From positions 1 to 64,000 of the forward strand of contig JAEZQY010000061.1 in NCBI GenBank assembly GCA_023441055.1: DNA of 64,000 nt, in the 5' to 3' direction. The notes under the pieces were generated by a model. The model saw nothing but the letters and a program-made list of their open reading frames with translations, searched no databases and was not told the origin of the DNA. A program made the position numbers and the translations under genes. Shown here in pieces: positions 15,617 through 25,310 of this stretch. This DNA comes from Bacillota bacterium (lineage in GTDB: Bacteria; Bacillota; Bacilli; Paenibacillales; UBA4045). Within the stretch, counting starts at the first letter, position 1. Each line of letters opens with the position of its first letter.

Positions 15617-16501
15617 ATGAACGTGAAGCAATCGTCCAGGGATGCAGGGTTTCAAGCGCTATGCGCCGCCTTCATTGGGGTGTTCGCTCTGTTCTGCCTT
15701 GTACCGTTCTGGATGATGGTCGTCGGTTCGTTCACCAACGAGAACGAATTGATCGTATCTGGTTATTCGCTCTTTCCCAATGCCTGGTCGCTAGATGCAT
15801 ATCGGGCTCTCCTTATGTCCGGGACGCTCATGGGGGGCTATCTGAATTCGATCTTCATTACCATCGTTGGCACGAGCATTGGTCTTGCCGTCAGCGCGCT
15901 GCTTGCCTACTCGATCGCGAACAAGCGTAACCGCATCCGGAATGCGCTGGCATTCTTCATCTACTTCACGATGCTGTTCAACGGCGGGCTGGTGCCGTTC
16001 TATTTGCTGGTCAGTAAGTGGCTTGACCTGGGTAATTCGCTCTGGGCGGTCATTCTCCCCGTCGTCATTCAGCCGTTCCTCGTCTTCCTGATGGTCAGCT
16101 TCTTTCGGACGCTGCCCATCGAGTTGGAGGAGTCGGGACGGATCGACGGGGCGAACGAGCTGCGCATCTTCGTCTCCGTCATGCTGCCGATCTCGATACC
16201 TATCGTGGCGACAGTCACGCTGTTCTATGCGATCAATTATTGGAACGAATGGTTCAACAGTTTGCTGTTTCTGACGGAGGATCGGAAATTTCCGCTTCAG
16301 CTCATACTGCGGAGATTGATATCGAACATGCAGGCGGCCAAAAATTTAATTCCATCCGGCGCGGCCGTCTTCCTGAACGTGCCCAGCCTCGGACTTCGCA
16401 TGGCGGCAACGATCGTAACGATCGGGCCGATCATCCTGCTGTATCCGTTCATCCAGCGCTACTTCGTGAAGGGATTGACCATCGGAGCGGTGAAAGGATA
16501 A
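15617..16501 (+). CDS. CUT1 ABC sugar transporter permease (YtcP/LplC-like)
   Basis: 294 aa, six membrane helices, EAA loop ELEESGRIDGANELRIFVSVMLPIS near residues 170-195. The C-terminal RYFVKGLTIGAVKG ends like most YtcP proteins. It forms the heterodimeric membrane channel with the LplB-like protein. AGGGAGG stands about eight bases before the ATG. A 149-base gap without a recognisable gene separates it from the binding-protein gene. Confidence 0.93.
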   Translation: MNVKQSSRDAGFQALCAAFIGVFALFCLVPFWMMVVGSFTNENELIVSGYSLFPNAWSLDAYRALLMSGTLMGGYLNSIFITIVGTSIGLAVSALLAYSIANKRNRIRNALAFFIYFTMLFNGGLVPFYLLVSKWLDLGNSLWAVILPVVIQPFLVFLMVSFFRTLPIELEESGRIDGANELRIFVSVMLPISIPIVATVTLFYAINYWNEWFNSLLFLTEDRKFPLQLILRRLISNMQAAKNLIPSGAAVFLNVPSLGLRMAATIVTIGPIILLYPFIQRYFVKGLTIGAVKG

Positions 16502-16650
16502 TCACTATAGAGAATCGAATCATGTTCGGTTTGGGGATGGTTTCCTCGTTTTATCCAATTGTTCGCGCTGCTAATCGTCTGATACGGTTAGTTCCATCGA
16601 GCGACGCTGAAGGGCGGCGAATCGGTTTACACATTACGGGAGGGATGTAC

Positions 16651-18201
16651 ATGTTAGTTTCATGGGGAACGAAGAGAAGTAAGATAGGTTTCACATTGTT
16701 GCTGGTGCTCGTGCTGTTGATCGCGAGTGCTTGCTCGAAGGGAGGGAACGGAGGGTCAGAAGGAACGGGGACGAGTAAGGCGCCTCAGACTTCCGAGGGT
16801 GCTGTGAAGCAGGAGATCGTGGAGTTAAAGGCGTTTTTCCCGGGAGATACACCGCAGGACTTTGACAAGGTGCTCACAGCGGTCAACGACAAGCTTGCTG
16901 CGGACGGGGTAGGTGCGAAGCTGAACATCACGTTCACGCCTTGGGACGACTACGGCAACATGACGACGCTGAAGACGACGGCGGGCGAGGAGTTCGATAT
17001 GTTCCTCGATGCACCGTGGCTGCATATCCAGGACATGATTTCGAAGGATGCCATCATCCCGCTTGACGAATACGTCGGTGTGAACGAGGTGCTGAAGCAA
17101 TCGATTCCGGAGCAGATGTGGGAGCAGAACAAATTTAATGGCAAAATATACGGCATTCCGCTCGGCACGGTGCAAGGCAACTGGAAGGGCTTTACGATCC
17201 GCAAGGACTTGCGGGAGAAATACAACTTGCCGGTAATCAAGAGTATAGCCGACCTTGAAGCGTTCCTTCGCGCAGTGAAGAAGAACGATAGCGGCATCAC
17301 GCCGTTCGGCATCGACGGACGTTACGCACTCGATCTGCCGTTGCTGTTCGATTCGGCAACATACGAGAACGGTCAGACGTTCTTCCCGGTCGCTTCCGGC
17401 ACGGCACTCGACGCGCGGGACGGTAAAATTTATGCGATCCACGACTTCCCGAACGTGCAGCCGATGTTCGAACGTGTGCACCGATACTACACGGAAGGAT
17501 TGTTCGACAAGAACATCCTGCAGGAGCAGAACGCGGTACAACTGTTCAACAATGGCATGTTCGCGGTAACGTTGTACGGTGCTGACGGCGTCGAGGGTAT
17601 GAAGTATCTAGATGTGATTAAGAATGTGCCCGGCGCGGAGCTCGAGTACGTCATGTTGAATGTGGATGGGGTTAAGCCGGTATCGGACTTCAAGCAGTGG
17701 AACTTCCTCGTTGTGCCGAAGAGTTCGAAGCATCCTGAGCTCGTCATGAAGGTGATGGATTGGCTGTCAATTCCGGAAAATCATGATCTGCTCGAGCTCG
17801 GGATCGAAGGCACGCACTGGAAGGCGGTAGGGGAAGATCAGTACGAGGTCGTCGAGGGCACAGGCTACAGCTTCCCGGGTTATGTCATCTCCTGGAGACC
17901 GACGATCGTTCGAACACCTGTTGCGATGCTGCCGCAGGACAAAGAGTTATTCGAGCTTGGCCGGTTGGCAGAGACGTTCTCGATGTCGCCGATCGCGGGT
18001 TTCAATGCAGACCTCGAACCGATCAAGACGGAGGTCGCACAGTTCAACACGATCAATGATTCGATTCTGAATCCGCTCTCGGCAGGTCTGTTCAATCCGG
18101 CTGAATACTTGTCGAAGCTGAAGGACGAAGCATCGAAGGCGGGTATGGACAAGATCGTGAAGGAAATTCAGGCGCAATACGACGCATATAAGAGCCAATA
18201 A
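16651..18201 (+). CDS. ABC transporter sugar-binding lipoprotein
   Basis: 516 aa. Signal peptide of the lipoprotein type: basic N-terminus, hydrophobic FTLLLVLVLLIASA and lipobox ASAC with acylated C28, followed by a Gly/Ser/Thr-rich linker. The mature part is an extracellular solute-binding protein of the LplA/YtcQ type (FPGDTPQDFDKVLTAVNDKL, TFTPWDDYGNMTTLKTTAGEEFDM, ending KIVKEIQAQYDAY). It delivers an oligosaccharide to the two permeases upstream. ATG 16651 is preferred to the in-frame ATG at 16645 because GGGAGGG (16638-16644) abuts the latter but is six bases from the former. Confidence 0.92.
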   Translation: MLVSWGTKRSKIGFTLLLVLVLLIASACSKGGNGGSEGTGTSKAPQTSEGAVKQEIVELKAFFPGDTPQDFDKVLTAVNDKLAADGVGAKLNITFTPWDDYGNMTTLKTTAGEEFDMFLDAPWLHIQDMISKDAIIPLDEYVGVNEVLKQSIPEQMWEQNKFNGKIYGIPLGTVQGNWKGFTIRKDLREKYNLPVIKSIADLEAFLRAVKKNDSGITPFGIDGRYALDLPLLFDSATYENGQTFFPVASGTALDARDGKIYAIHDFPNVQPMFERVHRYYTEGLFDKNILQEQNAVQLFNNGMFAVTLYGADGVEGMKYLDVIKNVPGAELEYVMLNVDGVKPVSDFKQWNFLVVPKSSKHPELVMKVMDWLSIPENHDLLELGIEGTHWKAVGEDQYEVVEGTGYSFPGYVISWRPTIVRTPVAMLPQDKELFELGRLAETFSMSPIAGFNADLEPIKTEVAQFNTINDSILNPLSAGLFNPAEYLSKLKDEASKAGMDKIVKEIQAQYDAYKSQ

Positions 18202-18274
18202 TCATACGCAGTTTACCAGTCGAAGGTTGGGAAGACGCTTCCCGACCTTCGCGAATAAATAGGGGGTCAATGAC

Positions 18275-20584
18275 GTGCTAGCATATCAAAATCCGCGCTT
18301 TACAGTAGACGAGCGGGTTGAGGACCTGATCGGGCGGATGACACTGAAAGAGAAGGCAGGCCAGTGCAATCAACGCATGTTCGGGTGGGACGCCTACCGC
18401 AAGACGGCACATGGCTTCGAACTGACCGACGCGTTCCGGGACGAGGTCGCGACTTACGGCGGCATGGGAGCGCTATACGGGCTGCTGCGGGCGGATCCGT
18501 GGTCTAAGGTGTCCTTCGAGAACGGCATCGACGCAGCGGCCGGGGCCAAGGTCGCGAACGAAATCCAGCGATATCTGAAGGATAACACGAGGCTTGGCAT
18601 CCCTGCGCTGCTCGTTGAAGAATGCCCGCACGGCCATCAGGCGCTCGACGGCACGCTGTTTCCGACGAATCTCGGCGTTGGCGCGACATGGAACCCGGAG
18701 CTCGCAGGCAAAGCGTATGCACATGCGGCAGCCGAAATTCGGTCACGCGGCGGCACGATTGCGCTCTTCTCAGCGTTGGACGTGCTTCGCGATCCGAGAT
18801 GGGGACGGGCGGAGGAATGCTTCGGAGAGGATCCTTACTTGGCTGCACGCATGACAGAGTCCATCGTGAAGGGCATGCAGGGCGATGGCCCCGAAGGGCT
18901 GCGTCGCGGCGATAAGGTCGCCGTTGTGCTCAAGCACTTCGCGGCGCAAGGCGCTTGCGAGGGCGGGCGAAACCTTGGCCCAGCGTCGATCGGGGAGCGG
19001 GAGCTGCGGGAGCTGCATCTGCCGGTCATGAAGGTCGGGGCAGAGGCAGGCGCGGCCGGATGTATGGCGGCCTATAACGAGATCGACGGCGTTCCATGCC
19101 ATGCCAACAGGAAGCTGCTAACTGGCGTGCTCCGTGAGGAGTGGGATTTCCGGGGCATCGTCATGGCTGACGGCACCGCAATCGACCGGTTGCTGATGCA
19201 GACGGGCGAGCATGAGCGCGCGGCAGCGCTCGCGATGAAGGCGGGCGTCGACCTCAGCTTATGGGACATTTCATATACGACAATTGAAAACGCTGTCATC
19301 TCGGGGCAGTTATACGAAGCCGATGTCGACCGCGCTGTGCGTCGCATCCTAAGGCTGAAATTTATGCTCGGGCTGTTCGACGAGCCGTACGTCGATGAGG
19401 CCCTTGCCGCGCAAGTTGTTGGCGCGGCATCGACGCGCGCGGTTAATCTCGCGCTTGCCCAACAATCCATCGTTCTGCTGAAGAACGAAGGGGGGACGCT
19501 GCCGCTGACGCCATCGGTCAGGCGTATCGCCGTGATTGGGCCCGGCGCGGACGACACGTATCGTCAATTGGGCGACTATACGTCCGCGCAGCAGCCGGGC
19601 CGTGTCGTCACGGCGCTTCAGGGTATTGAGCAGGCGGCCCCGCCCGACACGGAAATTGCATATGCCCGGGGCTGCGGAGGGAGGGACCGGTCGAAGGACG
19701 GATTCGCGGAGGCTGTCGCCTTGGCCGCGTCATCCGACGTTGCCGTTCTGATCATGGGCGGCAGCAGCGCCCGCGACTTCGGTGCGCGCTTCACGGTGAC
19801 CGGCGCGGCGGACGTAACGGATGGTACCCCGTCCGAGATGGACTGCGGCGAAGGCGTTGACCTGGCCGACTTACGCCTTGGCGGCGTCCAGGCGGAACTC
19901 GTGCGGGAAGTCGCAGCGACGGGAACGCCTGTCGTCCTTGTGCTCATTCAGGGCCGGCCGCACGCAATTGCCGAGCTCGAGCCCGATTGTGCGGCGATAC
20001 TGTCAGCTTGGTACCCGGGACAGGAGGGCGGCCGGGCAATCGGCGACATCTTGTTCGGCATCGTCAATCCGAGTGGCAGGCTGCCGGTGTCCGTCCCGCG
20101 TTCTTCCGATATACTTCCTGTCTACTATAACTATAAGGACCTCGGCAAGGCACCTGGGTATGTCGACGCAGCCGAAGGCATTGCATCGTATCCGTTCGGC
20201 TACGGACTAGGGTACAGCCGCTTCGACTACGGTACGCCGACGGCGTCCGCGACCACACTTCGGAAGGAATCGTTGGACGAGGGCGTAAGGCTGGAGATCG
20301 CCGTCGAGCTCACCAACGCTGGCGCGGTCGAAGGGGCGGAGGTTGTACAGCTCTACGTGAAGCATCTAGATGCATCCGTGACGACGAGGGTTAAGGAATT
20401 GAAGGGGTTTCAGAGGACTTCGCTGCCGCCGGGAGGCAAGGAGACGGTACAATTTTCAATTGGTAAGGAAGAGCTCTCGCTGTGGGACGCCGATATGCGT
20501 TATACGGTCGAGCGCGGCCGGAAGCTCGTCATGGTCGGTCCGAATGCGGCCGACGTGCAACAAATCATGATTACGATCCTATAG
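18275..20584 (+). CDS. GH3 family beta-glycosidase
   Basis: 769 aa. The N-terminal (beta/alpha)8 domain opens with RVEDLIGRMTLKEKAGQ; the catalytic nucleophile is D299 in GIVMADGTAI, where most GH3 enzymes have SDW. The C-terminal sandwich domain (SIVLLKNEGGTLPL, RIAVIGPGADD) is followed by a fibronectin III-like domain (GAEVVQLYVKH...VKELKGFQ). No signal peptide, so it is cytoplasmic and would trim imported oligosaccharides. The GTG start has AGGGGG eight bases upstream. The coding DNA is distinctly GC-rich compared with the SLH protein gene that follows. The linkage specificity (glucoside, xyloside or other) cannot be fixed from sequence alone. Confidence 0.92.
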   Translation: MLAYQNPRFTVDERVEDLIGRMTLKEKAGQCNQRMFGWDAYRKTAHGFELTDAFRDEVATYGGMGALYGLLRADPWSKVSFENGIDAAAGAKVANEIQRYLKDNTRLGIPALLVEECPHGHQALDGTLFPTNLGVGATWNPELAGKAYAHAAAEIRSRGGTIALFSALDVLRDPRWGRAEECFGEDPYLAARMTESIVKGMQGDGPEGLRRGDKVAVVLKHFAAQGACEGGRNLGPASIGERELRELHLPVMKVGAEAGAAGCMAAYNEIDGVPCHANRKLLTGVLREEWDFRGIVMADGTAIDRLLMQTGEHERAAALAMKAGVDLSLWDISYTTIENAVISGQLYEADVDRAVRRILRLKFMLGLFDEPYVDEALAAQVVGAASTRAVNLALAQQSIVLLKNEGGTLPLTPSVRRIAVIGPGADDTYRQLGDYTSAQQPGRVVTALQGIEQAAPPDTEIAYARGCGGRDRSKDGFAEAVALAASSDVAVLIMGGSSARDFGARFTVTGAADVTDGTPSEMDCGEGVDLADLRLGGVQAELVREVAATGTPVVLVLIQGRPHAIAELEPDCAAILSAWYPGQEGGRAIGDILFGIVNPSGRLPVSVPRSSDILPVYYNYKDLGKAPGYVDAAEGIASYPFGYGLGYSRFDYGTPTASATTLRKESLDEGVRLEIAVELTNAGAVEGAEVVQLYVKHLDASVTTRVKELKGFQRTSLPPGGKETVQFSIGKEELSLWDADMRYTVERGRKLVMVGPNAADVQQIMITIL

Positions 20585-20593
20585 GAGGAGTGA

Positions 20594-20827
20594 ATGATGA
20601 GGGGTTTCAAAATGGTAGTCTTGGTGCTGTTGGTGTGTTTGTTGTCGGGTATTTTGCCTGTTGTGCCGATTGCCGTACCGAAGGCCGAGGCAGCGCAAAT
20701 CGTCGATCTGCAAATCTCCGGCAACGACATCTGGCTGACGGCGGAGATGAATCGCTACCACTTTCAAAACAATGTATTAAATTTGACTTCAAGGGTGCTG
20801 ATACGACAATCTCATACTTTCGTATGA
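20594..20827 (+). pseudogene. Truncated 5' end of a secreted-protein gene
   Basis: AGGAGG (20583-20588) leads into ATG 20594 and a textbook signal peptide (FKMVVLVLLVCLLSGILPV...AEAAQ), then IVDLQISGNDIWLTAEMNRYHF. At about 20770 the base composition turns abruptly AT-rich and the frame runs to a stop at 20825 through what looks like the promoter region of the next gene. I read this as the first ~60 codons of a larger extracellular enzyme of the carbohydrate operon, cut off by a deletion or by the right end of an acquired island. Confidence 0.65.
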
Positions 20828-20889
20828 CGTTTAATGTACTTGATGTCACTATACTCAGGTATATTACACAGCAATCGAAGGAGATCATT

Positions 20890-23800
20890 ATGAGAAGAAT
20901 GAGTAAATGGGTATTAATTTGTTCACTGGTAACAGGTATGACATTCGGAAGTCTGGGCATGGCACAGCCAGCTTCGGCTGCCAGCAGCGCGATTGATGAA
21001 CAGTTCGCTGTACATGAGCAGTTCAAGCTTGAACCTGTCACTCTTCCAACGGACGGCCTTACATTCTCTGCAGAGGACAATGGGTATTATGAGAGAGCAG
21101 ACAGTGTTGTTGTAACTTCTTCTGGCGATATTATTGTTCTTGACCGGCAACAGAATAGAGTGCTGAAATTCAACAATGATGGAAGCTTTGCGGAGCAATT
21201 ATTCGACCGAGATGCCTTACACCAAGCAATCCGGCAGCTGAATGAAAGTTACCCGAATTATAATTATAATCAAATCGTTGAAATTACCTACTTTGAGAAT
21301 AATGAGATTCCGTATTTATATATTATACAATCCGGCTATAGCAACAATGATTCGACCATCTATAATCTGAATACAGGAACTGTTGAAAGGAATATTCACA
21401 ATCTCCCCAATTATACAAGAGAGACTTCTATTGGTGCGGATGACATCGCTTATCAAGGATATGGAGCAGCTGATTATATTACATTCAATCCATCTACGCT
21501 AAGTGAGATTCAAGGTGCGAGTGTGCCGTTTGGAAAACTTGATAATGTGGTGCACAGTCTTACCCGCACGCCTGAAGATTACTATGTCCTTCATACGTAC
21601 AATACGTACCCTGAGAACGCAGCAGACAGTCAAATTCTTGTCATCGATACGCTCGATAAATATAAGGTCTATAGCGCATCACAATCCTGCTCGGCAGTAA
21701 CGGAATGCGTATACTCGTCTAATGGAGCAGGGGGTTACTATTCAGAGGTAGTTACCTCGCCTAATCATGTATATACAGCTAGTGTAACGTTGAGTAGCGG
21801 CGCGAGCTATTCGCCGCATGCCATGATATATAAATCATTGGGTGCGGGGGATTACGAGATTGCATTTATACCGATCGCAGGCGAATTCACACATGCTCAG
21901 ATCGCCAATATCGCAGTGGATAACGACGGGAATCTGTATATCCAACAAGCAGATGTTCCGCGCGTTACGAAGTATGTGCTAGCGGCAGGCAGCTATCAAG
22001 CGTCTTCAATCATTGGTCCTGCGAAGAAGATAACCCCGATCTCTGATTTCTATAACTTTGCAATCAGCAGCAGCGGAGATGTATATGTGCTTGATCGCGC
22101 TAACTATACGCTGTTGCGGTTTACGAGTACGGGTCATCTTGAGGAGTCCATATCAACGAATAACAATGAGCAACTGGTCCTCTATCGAAATATGGTGCTC
22201 TTATATGATCGCAGCGGATCGAATATCGAGGTATATGATGCGATTACATTAGACTTAATTGGTGCTATTCCAATGGTAGATGAAGGTAATCCAGATGGGG
22301 AGACCTCATATAATGGACTATATGCGGTGGCTGCAGGCGATCAGGCAGTGATCATAGCAGGAAGGAACGGGTATGAAGCTGATAACGGAGATTGGGTAGA
22401 GTATGCTGACTACTACAAGTATGAGTTGCTGTATGATGGTTCAACGTTTGTTGCTTCACAATCAGGACCTCTGCTAGAGCAAGCACCGGATATTATTGAG
22501 TTATACTGGGATGCAACTTTACAATCAGTGAAAAGCTTCATGTATGGGAATTGGGAGGAAGGCATTCCAGACAAGCTATATACGTATAATATTGACGAGT
22601 CTACCGTCACTCCCGATGATCGCATAACTAACATTGGGAATATCGAAGGGCGGCGTCTTTATCAAGATCAAGCAGGCTTTCTTTATGACGTAGATGGCAG
22701 AGATTTAACGGTTTACAATCTTGCTGGTCTTTATCTGCTGGATGTTAATTTTAATAGTAACTTCCAATTAACGGCAGATGGCGCATTGTTGGCGGGGCAG
22801 TATAATTCCGATGCTCAGACGGTTACTTTTGAAGGGTATCAGCTTGCGGAAGTGAATGCAGCTGGTGTGGACCCAGCTATGTACGAATTGCCGGTATTAA
22901 GCCAAGTTGCTGCCGACTCCATCACGAATTTCGATGCGGATGGGGAAGCCATCATTGATTTAGGGTTTGATTTCCCCTATGCAACGGATGAAGCAGTCAA
23001 TCAAATCACGGTGATCAACAATCAGGTTGATGATTATATTGGGGTAAGCTATGGAGAAGCCGGATTCGTATTCCTCCCATTCAATAACCCCTATGATGTC
23101 AGCTATGCAGAAGTGAACAACGATGATCGACAACAGGTTGTCATACAGTTTAGCCATACGGAAGCAACGATTCAGATCATCATGGATGAATCTGGAGACC
23201 TCTTCGTCCAAACATTAGATATATTCGATGACAATTACGTTTACTACGCAACAGAGTATGGAGGCTATGCTGGATTAAACGATTTAACAACTGAGTTTCT
23301 ATTACCGACTTCGCTATTCAGCACCGTCAAGCTAGATATTGCACATGATTCAGGTCTTGCATCTGGACCTGTTGCGTTCCAAGACATTCAATTGATAAGT
23401 GCAGAGCCTATTATGGATGTCATCTCCATCACATCCCCAACATACGGCAGTGCCTACACGCTGGGTGGCGAAGAAGAGCAAGTGGTACTAGAATGGGAAG
23501 CTTCAGCGCTAGAGATGCTGGCAGCCGAAGACGGTACGGATTTCAGCGCGGATTACCGGGACGTTCTTATCATTTCGGCTGACCCTAGCTTTGAGTATGA
23601 TCGCATTTATACGTATATAGCATTGGATGCTGGACAGAATACGCATCGGTTTACCTTATCACAGCTAACCCCAGGTTTGCCTTATTACTTTAGGGTGATG
23701 GAGCAGCATAAGATTGTAATTGAAGATGACTGGGGTACTTACAATAGATATGATACTTCAGCGTTATCTGATCTGGGTTCATTCAAAGTGATTGCTCCCG

Positions 23801-25074
23801 CGGGCACGGGTGGAGATAATGGCGGCGATCCAGGTGATACCGGAGGCGGTGGAGACAACGGCGGCAACCCTGGTAATGGCAATGCTGGCGGCAGCGGAAC
23901 TGGAGCCGTGCCAAATCCGGGAGTCGAGTCAGATCCAGTCGTCAAGGTGAATGGCGCTGAGGTGAGATCAACCATTACGAATTCTGGCTTAAGCGTTCAA
24001 GCGACGGATGCGAATTCCTCCAACTTGGAGGTTAACCTGAATCAAGCAGTCTGGAAGGAGCTTGCCGAGCATGCTGGTGGTCGTATCCAAATATCTGCCA
24101 GAGGGGCCAATTACAACTTGCCGATTGCTGCGTTGCAAGTGGACGCTGCACTCAGTCAACTAGGTCTTGGACCAGATGACGATTATGAAATTGTCATTTC
24201 GATCCAGTCGAGGGACAATGGGCGAGCGCGGCAACTTGCTGGACAACGTAACGCTTCTGTGATAGGTTCTTCTTTCGAATTCTCTGTAACGATTGTAGCT
24301 AAGAACGAACAAACCGAGCTGAATCAATTTAACAGCTATGTGAATCGAGAGATTGAATTGCCGGAGGGTACAACGCCAGACCAAGTATCTACTGCAGTGG
24401 TTGTAGAGGACAGCGGCCTGCGCCATGTACCTACCAAATTCGTTCAGAACAACGGAAAGTGGTATGCCAGTATTAACAGCTTAACGAACAGTGAGTACGC
24501 ACTCATCTATGCTGAAGTAAGCTTTGATGATGTGACCTCGCATTGGGCGGAGGGTGTTATTGAAGAGATGGGCGCACGCCAAATCGTGAGCGGTAAGCAA
24601 GCAGGCATCTTCGATCCGAATGCGAATGTCACACGTGCCGAATTCACGGCCATGCTCATCCGTACACTGGGTCTGGGCGAGCGCGTATATCAAGGCAGCT
24701 TTACAGATGTGTCGGCAGATCGGTGGTATGCAGGGGCCGTTGAAACAGCGGTTAGCTACGAATTAATTGCCGGATATTCGGATGGTACATTCCGACCTAA
24801 TGATCCGCTGACTCGGGAACAAGCTATGGTGATGACCAAGCGTGCAGCAAAACTTGTTAATTTGGAAGGGACAGTAGATGGCCAAGAGCTGACAGGCTAT
24901 AAGGATGCTGATAAACTTTCAAGCTACGCCAAGGAAAGCGCGGCTGAGCTAGTAGCTCTAGGGATTATGAAGGGTCGCAGATCATCTGAACTAGCGCCGC
25001 AAGCAACGATAACTCGTGCGGAAGTCACTCAGGTATTATACAATCTGCTTCTAACTTCAGCGTTTGTTAATTAG
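20890..25074 (+). CDS. Large secreted surface protein with C-terminal SLH domains
   Basis: 1394 aa. Signal peptide in residues 1 to about 29 (VLICSLVTGMTFGSLGMAQPASA). Residues about 40-640 contain repeated short beta segments of the type GDIIVLDRQQNRVLKFNNDG and GDVYVLDRANYTLLRF, suggesting an NHL/beta-propeller fold; a fibronectin-like stretch lies near 850-965. A Gly/Asn/Asp-rich linker spans about 972-1012. Three SLH domains at about 1215-1394 (FDPNANVTRAEFTAMLIRTLG, FRPNDPLTREQAMVMTKRAA, APQATITRAEVTQVLYNL) would anchor it to pyruvylated cell-wall polysaccharide. AAGGAG is seven bases before the ATG. The gene and the next one are AT-richer than the rest of the window. Function beyond surface display is unknown. 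Confidence 0.9.
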   Translation: MRRMSKWVLICSLVTGMTFGSLGMAQPASAASSAIDEQFAVHEQFKLEPVTLPTDGLTFSAEDNGYYERADSVVVTSSGDIIVLDRQQNRVLKFNNDGSFAEQLFDRDALHQAIRQLNESYPNYNYNQIVEITYFENNEIPYLYIIQSGYSNNDSTIYNLNTGTVERNIHNLPNYTRETSIGADDIAYQGYGAADYITFNPSTLSEIQGASVPFGKLDNVVHSLTRTPEDYYVLHTYNTYPENAADSQILVIDTLDKYKVYSASQSCSAVTECVYSSNGAGGYYSEVVTSPNHVYTASVTLSSGASYSPHAMIYKSLGAGDYEIAFIPIAGEFTHAQIANIAVDNDGNLYIQQADVPRVTKYVLAAGSYQASSIIGPAKKITPISDFYNFAISSSGDVYVLDRANYTLLRFTSTGHLEESISTNNNEQLVLYRNMVLLYDRSGSNIEVYDAITLDLIGAIPMVDEGNPDGETSYNGLYAVAAGDQAVIIAGRNGYEADNGDWVEYADYYKYELLYDGSTFVASQSGPLLEQAPDIIELYWDATLQSVKSFMYGNWEEGIPDKLYTYNIDESTVTPDDRITNIGNIEGRRLYQDQAGFLYDVDGRDLTVYNLAGLYLLDVNFNSNFQLTADGALLAGQYNSDAQTVTFEGYQLAEVNAAGVDPAMYELPVLSQVAADSITNFDADGEAIIDLGFDFPYATDEAVNQITVINNQVDDYIGVSYGEAGFVFLPFNNPYDVSYAEVNNDDRQQVVIQFSHTEATIQIIMDESGDLFVQTLDIFDDNYVYYATEYGGYAGLNDLTTEFLLPTSLFSTVKLDIAHDSGLASGPVAFQDIQLISAEPIMDVISITSPTYGSAYTLGGEEEQVVLEWEASALEMLAAEDGTDFSADYRDVLIISADPSFEYDRIYTYIALDAGQNTHRFTLSQLTPGLPYYFRVMEQHKIVIEDDWGTYNRYDTSALSDLGSFKVIAPAGTGGDNGGDPGDTGGGGDNGGNPGNGNAGGSGTGAVPNPGVESDPVVKVNGAEVRSTITNSGLSVQATDANSSNLEVNLNQAVWKELAEHAGGRIQISARGANYNLPIAALQVDAALSQLGLGPDDDYEIVISIQSRDNGRARQLAGQRNASVIGSSFEFSVTIVAKNEQTELNQFNSYVNREIELPEGTTPDQVSTAVVVEDSGLRHVPTKFVQNNGKWYASINSLTNSEYALIYAEVSFDDVTSHWAEGVIEEMGARQIVSGKQAGIFDPNANVTRAEFTAMLIRTLGLGERVYQGSFTDVSADRWYAGAVETAVSYELIAGYSDGTFRPNDPLTREQAMVMTKRAAKLVNLEGTVDGQELTGYKDADKLSSYAKESAAELVALGIMKGRRSSELAPQATITRAEVTQVLYNLLLTSAFVN

Positions 25075-25107
25075 CCTATAAGAATCCAGCTTAATAAGGA
25101 GCAAATA

Positions 25108-25148
25108 AACACAGGCATGGTGCTGTCACCGTCGCCTGTGTTTTTTGT
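25108..25148 (+). terminator. Rho-independent terminator
   Basis: AACACAGGC (25108-25116) pairs with GCCTGTGTT (25134-25142), followed by a T-rich tail (TTTTTTGTTTG). It closes the SLH protein gene. The remaining 160 bases up to 25310 contain no recognisable gene. Confidence 0.85.
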
Positions 25149-25310
25149 TTGTAACTCGCGACGCTATAGCATCCATTTTAAGTTCAAACGACTAATAAGT
25201 ATCTTTTTTACAAGTCTTGCGAGTAGATCGTTCTATCATTCTCGTGTAAAGTAGTAACGAGTTGTTGTCACCTAAGAAGTTTTGTACCAGATAAGGAGTC
25301 AAGCTGACAT

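Noticed and set aside
16240..16650. Upstream extension of the sugar-binding lipoprotein
   Set aside because: It overlaps the permease gene in another frame and would bury the lipoprotein signal peptide inside the protein.
20482..20889. Upstream extension of the SLH protein start
   Set aside because: The longer frame overlaps the GH3 gene end and lacks a signal peptide; ATG 20890 has AAGGAG and a classic signal sequence.
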